Below are positions 48,035 through 59,580 of a stretch of 64,000 nt of DNA, piece by piece. Both the position numbers and the translations under genes were made by a program. The DNA comes from Tubiluchus corallicola (lineage: Eukaryota; Priapulida; Priapulimorpha; Priapulimorphida; Tubiluchidae): the NCBI GenBank assembly GCA_030141605.1, contig JAQGDQ010000466.1, positions 62,001 to 126,000 on the forward strand, in the 5' to 3' direction. How positions within the stretch are numbered: the stretch's first letter is position 1; each line of letters starts with the position of its first letter. The notes under the pieces are model-generated. The model did no database searches. It was not told the origin of the DNA and worked only from the letters and a program-made list of their open reading frames with translations.

Positions 48035-48605
48035 ATAGTAGAAAAATTAAAATGAATAAACGAATTTAAACTAAACATCAGTTGCATGTTGCTTGAAACG
48101 AGGCATCTCTTAAACAACAAAAGGGTAGAACTTGCCTATCTTTTGTCCAACGCACTGAACATCTTGCAGTAGTGCTGTATTACATTTTTCACTCTCGCAA
48201 ACATGTGCAACAAGTTTGCAGAATACAACTGCTGTTGAAAATTTGGATAGTTTGTGATGCCATCAATAGTTGGGTGCGCCGGCCATTGATTAAGCTTTTT
48301 ATCTGTCACTTAATTATTAGAAACGGTTTTGCAGTATTAATTGTGTTAAAATGTACAGATTTTGGACTTGAAAATGGGGTAGCGCATGAAAAACCAACCT
48401 GTTTACGTTTGCGCGTGCAATCACAAAGATATTATTACTATGTGTGTTTTACTACACTCGATCAAGCTACATTACTAAGCTAAAAATCTAAATAATTTTG
48501 CATAATTCTGGGATTCTCTCCTCTGTGATTCTAAACCAGCAACTTTGGCTTCCAGGCAGGCCTGTAACTAAAGTTAGTTTACTGACGTTTTGTCACCCAC
48601 CTTCA

Positions 48606-49063
48606 ATGTTGGTATTCAGCCAATGGTGACACTTCATCACTGGGATATTCCACAAGTTTTGCAGGAAAAGTATGAAGTTTGGCTGTATGATGAAATGATT
48701 AAGGATTTTAAAAACTTTGCAGATGTTTGTTTCGAAAACTTTACAGATCGCGTAAGTCTTGAAGCAAAATTTGGCTTTCACAGTTTTTAATTTGTCGTAG
48801 TCTAATAAATGTTACATTAAATTTCTGAGTAAGCTTTTTCATTTATTTTCCTTTTGAGATTCCTCAAATTATAATTACTTTTAAAATGAAACAGAAACTC
48901 TTATTTTTAATCACTATTTCAATGTGTAAGTTGTGAATGTTTTGCAGAATGTTATAGTTTTAGATAGGCTTTATTATATTACACTTTTTTGGTATCTTAC
49001 CTAAATGTTTTAATGTACACATTTGAAAATATTGTTTTAAAAGAGCGATTTATAATTAGATGC

Positions 49064-49112
<49 letters not shown>

Positions 49113-50062
49113 TTTTCAATATTGTCACCAATGGAGTTGCCTTTGGCCAATAATGTCAGAAAGAGCAAACATGTTATTCTTTGTAAAAGATCGAATTTAA
49201 ATAAATTTTATCTTATATTATCTTTTTATCTTATTGCCAACATTAATTTGTATAGGTAAAATTCTGGATAACATTGAATGAACCGTGAATCATAGCGTTG
49301 CTTCATTATGGCAATAACTGGGTTGATACTCAAGAGTAAGAATGTTCAGCTGTTGACACTTACATTGCAGGACACAATTTGTTGAAAGTTCATGCAGAGG
49401 CTTGCCATCTGTACATTGACAAATATAAAGATGAACAGAAAGGTATCAATAATATTAATTTAGCTGTTTTCATAAATGCAGCTTAAAATTCATAGATACT
49501 TTGTATATATTGTATACTTGCATTTTAAATGTGATATAAAAAGCCTGGGAACTGTAGTAAATGGTGCTACTAAAGTAACTGTTGCTCATAAGTTAATTTC
49601 TTCTTCTACGCTCATAGCATTGCAATGCATTGTTAATTTGTAATGATTATGACATAACTTGAATTTTTGTAATGTGTCAAATGGATCAATAAACAAATCT
49701 AAAATCTAAAACTATTTTAATTCAGTTGGACTTAAAGATGTTTTCTGTAGAAATTACTGAAAATTATTGTACTGTTGTTCTAGGATTTTAAAATTGTAAA
49801 CAGAGTATTTCTAAAGAAGTCAATAGGCTGTCATTCGGAATCCAGTGGAATTTAATGGCAAGTCTATTTTGCAGGTGGATTGCAGTGGCAAGACTGGAAC
49901 CGACTTGATTATCAAGAATAACCTTCTAAGATGAGATACTGAACCAGCAGACTTGTGTTAATCATGCAAACAGGCAAAATCAACATTACTACTGATAATT
50001 TAATGAATCATGTTCAGAAAATTTTTACAATAGGTATAATTGGCATTATGCTGAATTCAGCT
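48606..50062 (+). pseudogene. GH1 unit 3: exon A without acceptor, B with two stops, C truncated
   Basis: About 95 bases before exon A, including the TTTCTTAG acceptor, are deleted; ACCCACCTTCA joins straight to ATGTTGG at 48606. Exon A itself (48606-48751) and its donor are intact. Exon B (49256-49442) has TGA at 49286-49288 and TAA at 49337-49339, as in unit 2. Exon C (50034-50062) is cut at the same TTCAGCT as in unit 2. Confidence 0.87.
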
Positions 50063-50741
50063 ATAGTAGAAAAATTAAAATGAATAAACGAATTTAAACT
50101 AAACATCAGTTGCATGTTGCTTGAAACTAGGCATCTCTTAAACAACAAAAGGGTAGAACTTGCCTATCGTTTGTCCAACGCACTGAACATCTTGCAGTAG
50201 TGCTGTATTACATTTTTCACTCTCGCAAACATGTGCAACAAGTTTGCAGAATACAACTGCTGTTGAAAATTTGGATAGTTTGTGATGCCATCAATAGTTG
50301 GGTGCGCCGGCCGTTGATTAAGCTTTTTATCTGTCACTTAATTATTAGAAACGGTTTTGCAGTATTAATTGTGTAAAAATGTACAGATTTTGGACTTGAA
50401 AATGGGGTAGCGCATGAAAAACCAGCCTGTTTACGTTTGCGCGAGCCCTCACAAAGATATTATTACTATGTGTGTAATACTACACTAGATCAATCTACAT
50501 TACTAAGGTAAAAAGTCTAAATAATTTTGCATAATTCTGGGAAATCTTGAACACCTCTCTCTGTGATTCTAAACCAACAACTTTGGATTTCAGGCAGGCC
50601 TGTAACTAAAGTTAGTTTACTGACGTTTTGTCACCCACCTTCACACTTGCAGGGAAAAATGACTGTTTTTCTCATAGAATTCCTTTACAGTGAAAAATGC
50701 TCTACTTAATTGTTTTATACATCTTATTATCTGTTTCTTAG

Positions 50742-51204
50742 ATGTTGGTATTCAGCCAATGGTGACACTTCATCACTGGGATATTCCACAAGTTTTGCAG
50801 GAAAAGTATGAAGTTTGGCTGTTTGATGAAATGATTAAGGATTTTAAAAACTTTGCAGATGTTTGTTTTGAAAACTTTACAGATCGCGTAAGTCTTGAAG
50901 CAAAATTTAGCTTTCACAGTTTTTAATTTGTCGTAGTCTAATAAACGTTACATTAAATTTCTGAGTAAGCTTTTTCATTTATCTTTCCTTTTGAGATTCC
51001 TCAAATTATAATTACTTTTAAAATGAAACAGAAACTCTTATTTTTAATCACTATTTCAATGTGTAAGTGGTGAATGTTTTGCAGAATGTTATAGTTTTAG
51101 ATAGGCTTTATTATATTACACTTTTTTGGTATCTTACCTAAATGTTTTAATGTACACATTTGAAAATATTGTTTTGAAAGAGCGATTTATAATTAGATGC
51201 GTTA

Positions 51205-51238
<34 letters not shown>

Positions 51239-52170
51239 TTCAATATTGTCACCAATGGAGTTGCCTTTGGCCAATAATGTCAGAAAGAGCAAACATGTTA
51301 TTCTTTGTAAAAGATCGAATTTAAATAAATTTTATCTTATATTATCTTTTTATCTTATTGCCAACATTAATTTGTATAGGTAAAATTCTGGATAACATTG
51401 AATGAACTGTGGATCATAGTGTTGCTTCATTATTGCAATAACTTGGTAGATACTCAAGAGTATGAAAGTTCAGGTGTTGATACTTACATTGCAGGACACA
51501 ATTTGTTGAAAGCTCATGCAGAGGCTTACAATTTGTACAAGGACAAATATAAAGATGAACTGAAAAGTATCAATAATTAACTTAGCTGTTTTTATAAATG
51601 CAGCTTAAAATTCATAGATACTTTGTACATTTTAAGTGTGATATAAAAAGCATTGGAACTGAAGTATATGGTGCAACTAAAGTAACAGTTGCTCATAAGT
51701 TAATTTCTTCTGCTATGCTTATAGCATTGCAATGCATTGTTAATTTGTAATAATTATTACATAACTTGAATTTTTGTGATGTGCCAAATGGATCAATAAA
51801 CAAATCTAAAATCTAAAAACAAATTTAATTCAGTTGGACTTAAAGATGTTTTCTGTAGAAATTACTGAAAATTATTGTACTGTTGTTCTAGGATTTTAAA
51901 ATTGTCAACACAGTATTTCTAAACAAGTCAATAGGCTGTCATTTGGAATCCAGTGGAATTTAATGGCAAGTCTATTTTGCAGGTGGATTGCAGTGGCAAG
52001 ACTGGAACCGACTTGATTATCAAGAATAACCTTCTAAGATGAGATACTGAACCAGCAGACTTGTGTTAATCATGCAAACAGGCAAAAACAACATTACTAC
52101 TGATAATTTAATGAATCATGTTCAGAAAATTTTTACAATAGGTATAATTGGCATTATGCTGAATTCAGCT
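50742..52170 (+). pseudogene. GH1 unit 4: exons A and B open, C truncated
   Basis: Exon A (50742-50887) and exon B (51380-51566) are both open with usable splice sites, the only unit where this is so. Exon B is the second sequence type: Trp is kept after the acid/base Glu, but NEP has become NEL, and the tail reads AHAEAYNLYKDKYKDELK. Its following intron also differs (shorter around the TATACTTACAT block). Exon C (52142-52170) is cut as in units 2, 3 and 5. A product of A and B alone would be about 110 residues without a nucleophile. Confidence 0.86.
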
Positions 52171-52848
52171 ATAGTAGAAAAATTAAAATGAATAAACGAA
52201 TTTAAACTAAACATCAGTTGCATGTTGCTTGAAACTAGGCATCTCTTAAACAACAAAAGGGTAGAACTTGCCTATCGTTTGTCCAACGCACTGAACATCT
52301 TGCAGTAGTGCTGTATTACATTTTTCACTCTCGCAAACATGTGCAACAAGTTTGCAGAATACAACTGCTGTTGAAAATTTGGATAGTTTGTGATGCCATC
52401 AATAGTTGGGTGCGCCGGCCGTTGATTAAGCTTTTTATCTGTCACTTAATTATTAGAAACGGTTTTGCAGTATTAATTGTGTAAAAATGTACAGATTTTG
52501 GACTTGAAAATGGGGTAGCGCATGAAAAACCAGCCTGTTTACGTTTGCGCGAGCAATCACAAAGATATTATTACTATGTGTGTAATACTACACTAGATCA
52601 ATCTACATTGCTAAGGTAAAAAGTCTAAATAATTTTGCATAATTCTGGGAAATCTTGAACACCTCTCTCTGTGATTCTAAACCAACAACTTTGGATTTCA
52701 GGCAGGCCTGTAACTAAAGTTAGTTTACTGACGTTTTGTCACCCACCTTCACACTTGCAGGGAAAAATGACTCTTTTCTCATAGAATTCCTTTACAGTGA
52801 AAAATGATATACTTAATTGTTTTATACATCTTATTATCTGTTTCTTAG

Positions 52849-54274
52849 ATGTTGGTATTCAGCCAATGGTGACACTTCATCACTGGGATATTCCACAAGT
52901 TTTGCAGGAAAAGTATGAAGTTTGGCTGTTTGATGAAATGATTAAGGATTTTAAAAACTTTGCAGATGTTTGTTTTGAAAACTTAACAGATCGCATAAGT
53001 CTTGAAGCAAAATTTAGCTTTCACAGTTTTTAATTTGTCGTAGTCTAATAAACGTTACATTAAATTTCTGAGTAAGCTTTTTCATTTGCCTTTCCTTTTG
53101 AGATTCCTCAAATTATAATTACTTTTAAAATGAAACAGAAACTCTTATTTTTAAACACTATTTCAATGTGTAAGTGGTGAATGTTTTGCAGAATGTTATA
53201 GTTTTAGATAGGCTTTATTATATTACGCTTTTTTGGTACCTTACCTAAATGTTTTAATGTACACATTTGAAAATATTGTTTTGAAAGAGCGATTTATAAT
53301 TAGATGCGTTATTATTATTATTATTATTTTCAATATTGTCACCAATGGAGTTGCCTTTGGCCAATAATGTCAGAAAGAGCAAACATGTTATTCTTTGTAA
53401 AAGATCGAATTTAAATAAATTTTATCTTATATTATCTTTTTATCTTATTGCCAACATTAATTTGTATAGGTAAAATTCTGGATAACATTGAATGAACCGT
53501 GAATCATAGCGTTGCTTCATTATGGCAATAACTGGGTTGATACTCAAGAGTATGAATGTTCAGCTGTTGACACTTACATTGCAGGACACAATTTGTTGAA
53601 AGTTCATGCAGAGGCTTGCCATGTGTACATTGACAAATATAAAGATGAACAGAAAGGTATCAATAATTAATTTAGCTGTTTTCATAAATGCAGCTTAAAA
53701 TTCATAGATACTTTGTATATATTGTATACTTACATTTTAAATGTGATCTAAAAAGCCTGGGAACTGTAGTATATGGTGCTACTAAAGTAACTGTTGCTCA
53801 TAAGTTAATTTCTTCTTCTACGCTCATAGCATTGCAATGCATTGTTAATTTGTAATGATTATTACATAACTTGAATTTTTGTAATGTGTCAAATGGATCA
53901 ATAAACAAATCTAAAATCTAAAACAATTTTAATTCAGTTGGACTTAAAGATGTTTTCTGTAGAAATTACTGAAAATTATTGTACTGTTGTTCTAGGATTT
54001 TAAAATTGTAAACACAGTATTTCTAAAGAAGTCAATAGGCTGTCATTCGGAATCCAGTGGAATTTAATGGCAAGTCTATTTTGCAGGTGGATTGCAGTGG
54101 CAAAACTGGAACCGACTTGATTATCAAGAATAACCTTCTAAGATGAGATACTGAACCAGCAGACTTGTGTTAATCATGCAAACAGGCAAAATCAACATTA
54201 CTACTGATAATTTAATGAATCATGTTCAGAAAATTTTTACAATAGGTATAATTGGCATTATGCTGAATTCAGCT
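52849..54274 (+). pseudogene. GH1 unit 5: donor of A mutated, B with stop, C truncated
   Basis: Exon A (52849-52994) ends in CGC|ATAAGT, so the GT donor is lost by one substitution. Exon B (53470-53656) is of the first type with TGA at 53500-53502 but without the second stop. Exon C (54246-54274) is cut at TTCAGCT. The intron carries AAAGAAGTC, shared only with unit 3. Confidence 0.86.
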
Positions 54275-54954
54275 ATAGTAGAAAAATTAAAATGAATAAA
54301 CGAATTTAAACTAAACATCAGTTGCATGTTGCTTGAAACGAGGCATCTCTTAAACAACAAAAGGGTAGAACTTGCCTATCGTTTGTCCAACGCACTGAAC
54401 ATCTTGCAGTAGTGCTGTATTACATTTTTCACTCTCGCAAACATGTGCAACAAGTTTGCAGAATGCAACTGTTGTTGAAAATTTGGATAGTTTGTGATGC
54501 CATCAATAGTTGGGTGCGCCGGCCGTTGATTAAGCTTTTTATCTGTCACTTAATTATTAGAAACGGTTTTGCAGTATTAATTGTGTAAAAATGTGCAGAT
54601 TTTGGACTTGAAAATGGGGTAGCGCATGAAAAACCAGCCTGTTTACATTTGCGCGTGCCCTCACAAAGATATTATTACTATGTGTGTATTACTACACTAG
54701 ATCAATCTACATTACTAAGATAAAAAGTCTAAATAATTTTGCCTAATTCTGGGAAATCTTGAACACCTCTCCTCTGTGATTCTAAACCAACAACTTTGGA
54801 TTTCAGGCAGGCCTGTAACTAAAGTTAGTTTACTGACGTTTTGTCACCCACCTTCACACTTGCAGGGAAAAATGACTGTTTTTCTCATAGAATTCCTTTA
54901 CAGTGAAAAATGCTCTACTTAATTGTTTTATACATCTTATTATCTGTTTCTTAG

Positions 54955-55388
54955 ATGCTGGTATTCAGCCAATGGTGACACTTCATCACTGGGATATTCC
55001 ACAAGTTTTGCAGAAAAATGATTAAGGATTTTAAAAACTTTGCAGATGTTTGTTTTGAAAACTTTACAGATCGCGTAAGTCTTGAAGCAAAATTTTGCTT
55101 TCACAGTTTTTAATTTGTCGTAGTCTAATAAACGTTACATTAAATTTCTGAGCAAGCTTTTTCATTTATCTTTCCTTTTGAGATTCCTCAAATTATAATT
55201 ACTTTTAAAATGAAACAGAAACTCTTATTTTTAATCACTATTTCAATGTGTAAGTGGTGAATGTTTTGCAGAATGTTATAGTTTTAGATAGGCTTTATTA
55301 TATTACACTTTTTTTGGTATCTTACCTAAATGTTTTAATGTACACATTTGAAAATATTGTTTTGAAAGAGCGATTTATAATTAGATGC

Positions 55389-55460
<72 letters not shown>

Positions 55461-56462
55461 TTCAATATTGTCACCAATGGAGTTGCCTTTGGCCAATAAT
55501 GTCAGAAAGAGCAAACATGTTATTTTATGTAAAAGACCGACTTTAAATAAATTTATCTTATATTATCTTTTTATCTTATTGCCAACATTAATTTTTATAG
55601 GTAAAATTCTGGATAACCTTGAATGAACTGTGGATCATAGTGTTGCTTCATTATTGCAATAACTTGGTAGATACTCAAGAGTATGAAAGTTCAGGTGTTG
55701 ATACTTACATTGCAGGACACAATTTGTTGAAAGCTCATGCAGAGGCTTACAATTTGTACAAGGACAAATATAAAGATGAACTGAAAAGTATCAATAATTA
55801 ACTTAGCTGTTTTTATAAATGCAGCTTAAAATTCATAGATACTTTGTACATTTTAAGTGTGATATAAAAAGCATTGGAACTGAAGTATATGGTGCAACTA
55901 AAGTAACAGTTGCTCATAAGTTAATTTCTTCTGCTATGCTTATAGCATTGCAATGCATTGTTAATTTGTAATAATTATTACATAACTTGAATTTTTGTGA
56001 TGTGCCAAATGGATCAATAAACAAATCTAAAATCTAAAAACAAATTTAATTCAGTTGGACTTAAAGATGTTTTCTGTAGAAATTACTGAAAATTATTGTA
56101 CTGTTGTTCTAGGATTTTAAAATTGTCAACACAGTATTTCTAAACAAGTCAATAGGCTGTCATTTGGAATCCAGTGGAATTTAATGGCAAGTCTATTTTG
56201 CAGGTGGATTGCAGAGGCAAGACTGGAACCGACTTGATTATCAAGAATAACCCTCTAAGATGAGATACTGAACCAGCAGACTTGTGTTAATCATGCAAAC
56301 AGGCAAAATCAACATTACTACTGACAATTAAATGAATCATGCTAAGAAAATTTTTATAATAGGTATAATTGGCATTACGCTGAATTCAGTTTGGACTGAA
56401 CCACGTGACCCTGACAAAGCAGAAGACAGAGAAGCTACTTTCAGAGCACAAGAGTTTACGCT
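54955..56462 (+). pseudogene. GH1 unit 6: exon A with 26-base deletion, B open, C cut at array end
   Basis: Exon A (54955-55074) lacks 26 bases after TTTTGCAG, which shifts the frame. Exon B (55601-55787) is the same NEL type as unit 4. Exon C (56363-56462) is long again and reads TLNSVWTEPRDPDKAEDREATF, but the unit leaves the repeat at 56462, just before the LGW end and donor. The ATT microsatellite is longest here (55390-55461). Confidence 0.86.
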
Positions 56463-57126
56463 CTTGATCTGAAGTGGGATATTTCACTTTATTTGGTGTA
56501 ACTCTTTGTCAGCATTTTGAGAATTCAATGATATTTACCTTCAGGTAATTAGTTACATAGCTAATTTTCTGGGGGGGGGGAAACTTTAGGCAAAAGCATA
56601 TCGAAAGAGCATAGCATCTTCCATTGAGTGAATTTGTTGATTATTCAGTTAAATGTGTTTTGACCATTAAATAGTTTTCCTTCAGATTTTGTAAACGCTA
56701 TAATTCCAGGTGTATGCCGACTTGAATAACTGATTTGTCCTTGATTGCACTGTAAACGTTTCAAGTGCTAGTGAAACCGTTATTTCGTTGCAGGCTTGTC
56801 AAAAGTCTTGGCCTAGATTTTGTATATTCCTAGTTTGCTACTTTGTTTGATTTGCACTCACAATACCCTGATATACAGTATATTTGTGTGTCTGTATGCG
56901 CTGAGCCAGTGTGTGTCTGTTGAATGATAGATCTATAAATATTCTGCAAGCATCAAGGTTTTCACTGTAACTACTATTTGTCCTATATTCTGTGATTAGA
57001 ATGTTACTCGTTTACGTGGAGAGTGAATTGCAGCAATTAACTGTACCTGTCTTAAAGCAGATAACTGCTTAACGTAGGTTAACTTTACCACAGGGTACAA
57101 ATAAGGCTGGAATAATTAATATAATC
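56463..57126. other. leader region left of the SCAN-gypsy
   Basis: Unassigned; a run of ten G lies at 56571-56580. If the gypsy element at 57.1 kb had a 5' LTR it would lie here, but I could not find a matching partner on the right side. Confidence 0.35.
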
Positions 57127-58030
57127 ATGAATGCACAGGGTAACCCTGTGACGACAGGTGAACCTAGTGTTAGACAGAAAGAAGTTGGAGGTGTGTCAAG
57201 TACACCGAGTGTGTCTGATCAACTGTTAGCAACTCCCAATCCTGACGACCTTACCTTGCATTCTGCTATTAATAGTAAACCTGCGAATGGTGAGATGACA
57301 AAACGTTCAGTACCTCTTTATAACATTGAAAAGTTAGCAGAGCGCGAGAAAGAGCGTAAATGGGAACGGGAACGTGAAGAAAGGCGTGAACGTATGCAAC
57401 GTGAAGAGAGAGAATGGGAAGGTTAGCGAGAGGAACGCAGAGAACGAATGCAGAAAGAGCAGTATCAATTTGAGTTGAGGCTTCGTGAGCTGGGTGACAC
57501 AGGTTCCTCCTCAATAATCTGATTGCATGCTCACTACAACCGCATTTCGAATACCTCGAACGCAAGATTACAATGTTGTAAAGAAGACTTTGTTAGCTGC
57601 CTATGTCCTCTCCAGTGACATGTATCTTGAGCGTTTCCGCAAGATTACTCCGAGACCGGACGAAACATTCCGTCAGCTTTTTGTACGGCTTGATCGTGCC
57701 CTGCAAGAATGGCTGAAAGCCGAAGAAGCGTCCACCTTTGAGAACGTTTGTGAACTGCTATGTATTGAGCAGGCCCTTACATTGATGCCCCGTGAAATGA
57801 GCATTTGGGTCAGGCAGCAAGGGCAGAAGACAATGGAAAAGGTGGCAGAGAAAGCTGATTTGTACATTGCTTCTAATGCATTAGGTACGACTTCGAAAAA
57901 TGGTTTTGGAAAAAAGATGAATAATGATGTCATGAAGAAGATACTTCATGTCATGAAGAAGATACTGTTATACTTTTGGAGAACTTGGACACAAAAGGAC
58001 CCAGTGCCCGAAACGCCCCAATTATGGTGA
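57127..58030 (+). pseudogene. gypsy Gag with coiled coil and SCAN-like domain
   Basis: The frame starts MNAQGNPVTTGEPSVRQKE and contains a strongly charged helix (EREKERKWEREREERRERM) up to a TAG at 57424-57426 that interrupts it. After a frame change the segment from 57527 reads YLERFRKITPRPDETFRQLF, then LQEWLKAEEASTFENVCELL, then CIEQALTLMPREMSIWVRQQ. This follows the helix pattern of the SCAN domain (PR...F..L, WL.PE, LL.LEQFL.LP, WVR), which is related to retroviral and gypsy capsid C-terminal domains. A 21-base duplication (about 57926-57965) disturbs the region after it. No zinc knuckle is visible. Confidence 0.78.
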
Positions 58031-58067
58031 AACAAGTGGCAAGAGTAGAAATCCTATTCGTCAATTC

Positions 58068-58512
58068 TTGGCCAAGACAGGAGATACTGGTCACCAATCC
58101 AGTCACTCTACTAATTCACCTGCGCCTATGCCTGAGTGTGTGCCTGAGTCTGATGAGTTTACCTTTAAAGCTAAAATTAATGGTATCTGGATCGATGGTA
58201 TAAGAGATTCTGGTGCTAGAGTGAGTTTGATCCAACCACGTTATGTCCGTCCAGAACAGTTTCTACAAAGTGAAAATTATACCAAAATTTTGTTGTAATT
58301 GAGCTGTTGTTGAGGTGGAATGTACGCTAGTCAATGGTAGATTGAGAGTGGCAGTGTCTGATAGTCTTCCTGTGCCCTTTTTGCTAGGTAATGATTACCG
58401 AACTGCTGTGACACCATTTAACATTAAACAGAGTTTTAGTACACCACCTAAACCACCATCAGTTGATTTAGAATGTATCACACCTGAAAATTCAGGTCTC
58501 ACATTGTTCTGA
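58068..58512 (+). pseudogene. gypsy aspartic protease remnant
   Basis: Frame 58068-58298 reads FTFKAKINGIWIDGIRDSGA, with the retropepsin active-site triad DSG, then SLIQPRYV. A stop and frameshift follow at 58296. Frame 58315-58512 has LPVPFLLGNDY, the second half of the fold. It is followed by VTRSKAKQLQAEAK (58575-58620), the linker that normally precedes reverse transcriptase in this gypsy group. Confidence 0.75.
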
Positions 58513-58764
58513 TGAGCTTGTGAGTGGAAATAAAAATGTCTCGAAACAAGCTGGTAATTCGAAAAAAGCTTTTGCAGTAACCCGATCAAAAGCAAAGCAG
58601 CTACAAGCAGAAGCCAAGAGCGACAAACAATTACTTAGTAGTTTAAACGCTGATCAAAAAGCGGACAAAAATATTGCATCTGGCGTAAATACTAAAGCAC
58701 AGCAACAGCAGCTGTTTTATATTACCTGTCACGTGAAAAGTGCGATGCTCAACCCAGCGAACTT

Positions 58765-59580
58765 TTGGTTTTCCCCAAGTCTAGACGTTTGGCAGTCTTA
58801 TCTTTGGCACATGATGCGCACATGGCTGGTCACCTGGGCATCCGTAAAACTACCCAACGTGTTTTACAAGAATGTATTTGGCCTAGAGTTAAACGTTCAG
58901 TGATACAATATTGCCGCTCGTGTGTCCCATGTCAGAAAACGGCGAGAATTAAACGTTCTGATAAAGCGAAATTAAAGCCATTGTCCATACCTTCGATTGC
59001 ATTTCGAACTATAGCCATGGATATTATTGGGCCTATGAAGAGAACACCCTCGGGGAATAAGTATGCCTTAGTAATAATAGATCATGCTACGAGGTACTCC
59101 GATTGCTACCCGCTGCCAAATATTGAAACTACTACTGTTGTTAAAGCTTTATTGCAATACATATGTCGGCATGGCATCCCGCGTGAGATTTTAACCGACA
59201 GAGGTACTCAATTCACATCACAGTTAATCCATGATTTAGAACAGGCCTTGGGTGTAAAGGGAATTTTCACTTCCCCATATAACCCGCAGGGGAATGGGTT
59301 AACTGAGAGATTTAATGGCTCATTAAAATCCTGCATTTTAAAAGTCATGCAAAATGAGAAATATTTACCCTGGGATGAAACTATTCCGTTTATTTTATTT
59401 GCTTTCCGGGAAGTACCCCAAGAATCCACTGGGTATGCCCCATTTCAGTTAGTTTATCTTTTTCTAATTGCAATTGCCCTGACCTATTGTGTTAAAAGTC
59501 TTGATATCAAGACTTTTAGGCCTTATTCTACCATTAATTATTGTCAATTTTTACAAAAGAAATTTAGTTTAACGGTATAA
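58765..59580 (+). pseudogene. gypsy integrase, core intact, C-terminus replaced
   Basis: The zinc-binding part is H16 and H23 (AHDAHMAGHLG) with C53 and C56 (CRSCVPCQ), numbered from 58765. The catalytic core has D86 (AMDIIGP), D145 (LTDRGTQF) and E181 (LTERFN), so the DDE triad is complete. After STGYAPFQLV (residue 230) the frame turns into unrelated LFLIAIALTY sequence, so the C-terminal domain is missing. Reverse transcriptase and RNase H, normally about 2 kb between linker and integrase, are absent: barely 100 bases separate VTRSKAK from the integrase start. The element cannot move by itself. Confidence 0.85.

Larger units (their letters stand above)
42661..56462 (+). repeat. tandem array of about 2.1-kb units carrying GH1 exons
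   Basis: Exon A recurs at 44471, 46590, 48606, 50742, 52849 and 54955, giving periods of 2119, 2016, 2136, 2107 and 2106. A partial unit precedes them. Introns and exons alike are nearly identical between units, so the amplification is recent. The array starts abruptly inside exon B (42661) and ends abruptly inside exon C (56462). Only the central third of a GH1 enzyme is present; no exon for the N-terminus or for the C-terminal nucleophile motif was found inside the array or within the flanks. Each intron A-B holds an ATT microsatellite of different length. Confidence 0.93.

Noticed and set aside
42661-56462. A functional multi-domain lactase-type gene made of the tandem units
   Set aside because: Stops, lost splice sites and truncated exon C in most units, phase mismatch between C and the next A, and no nucleophile exon.
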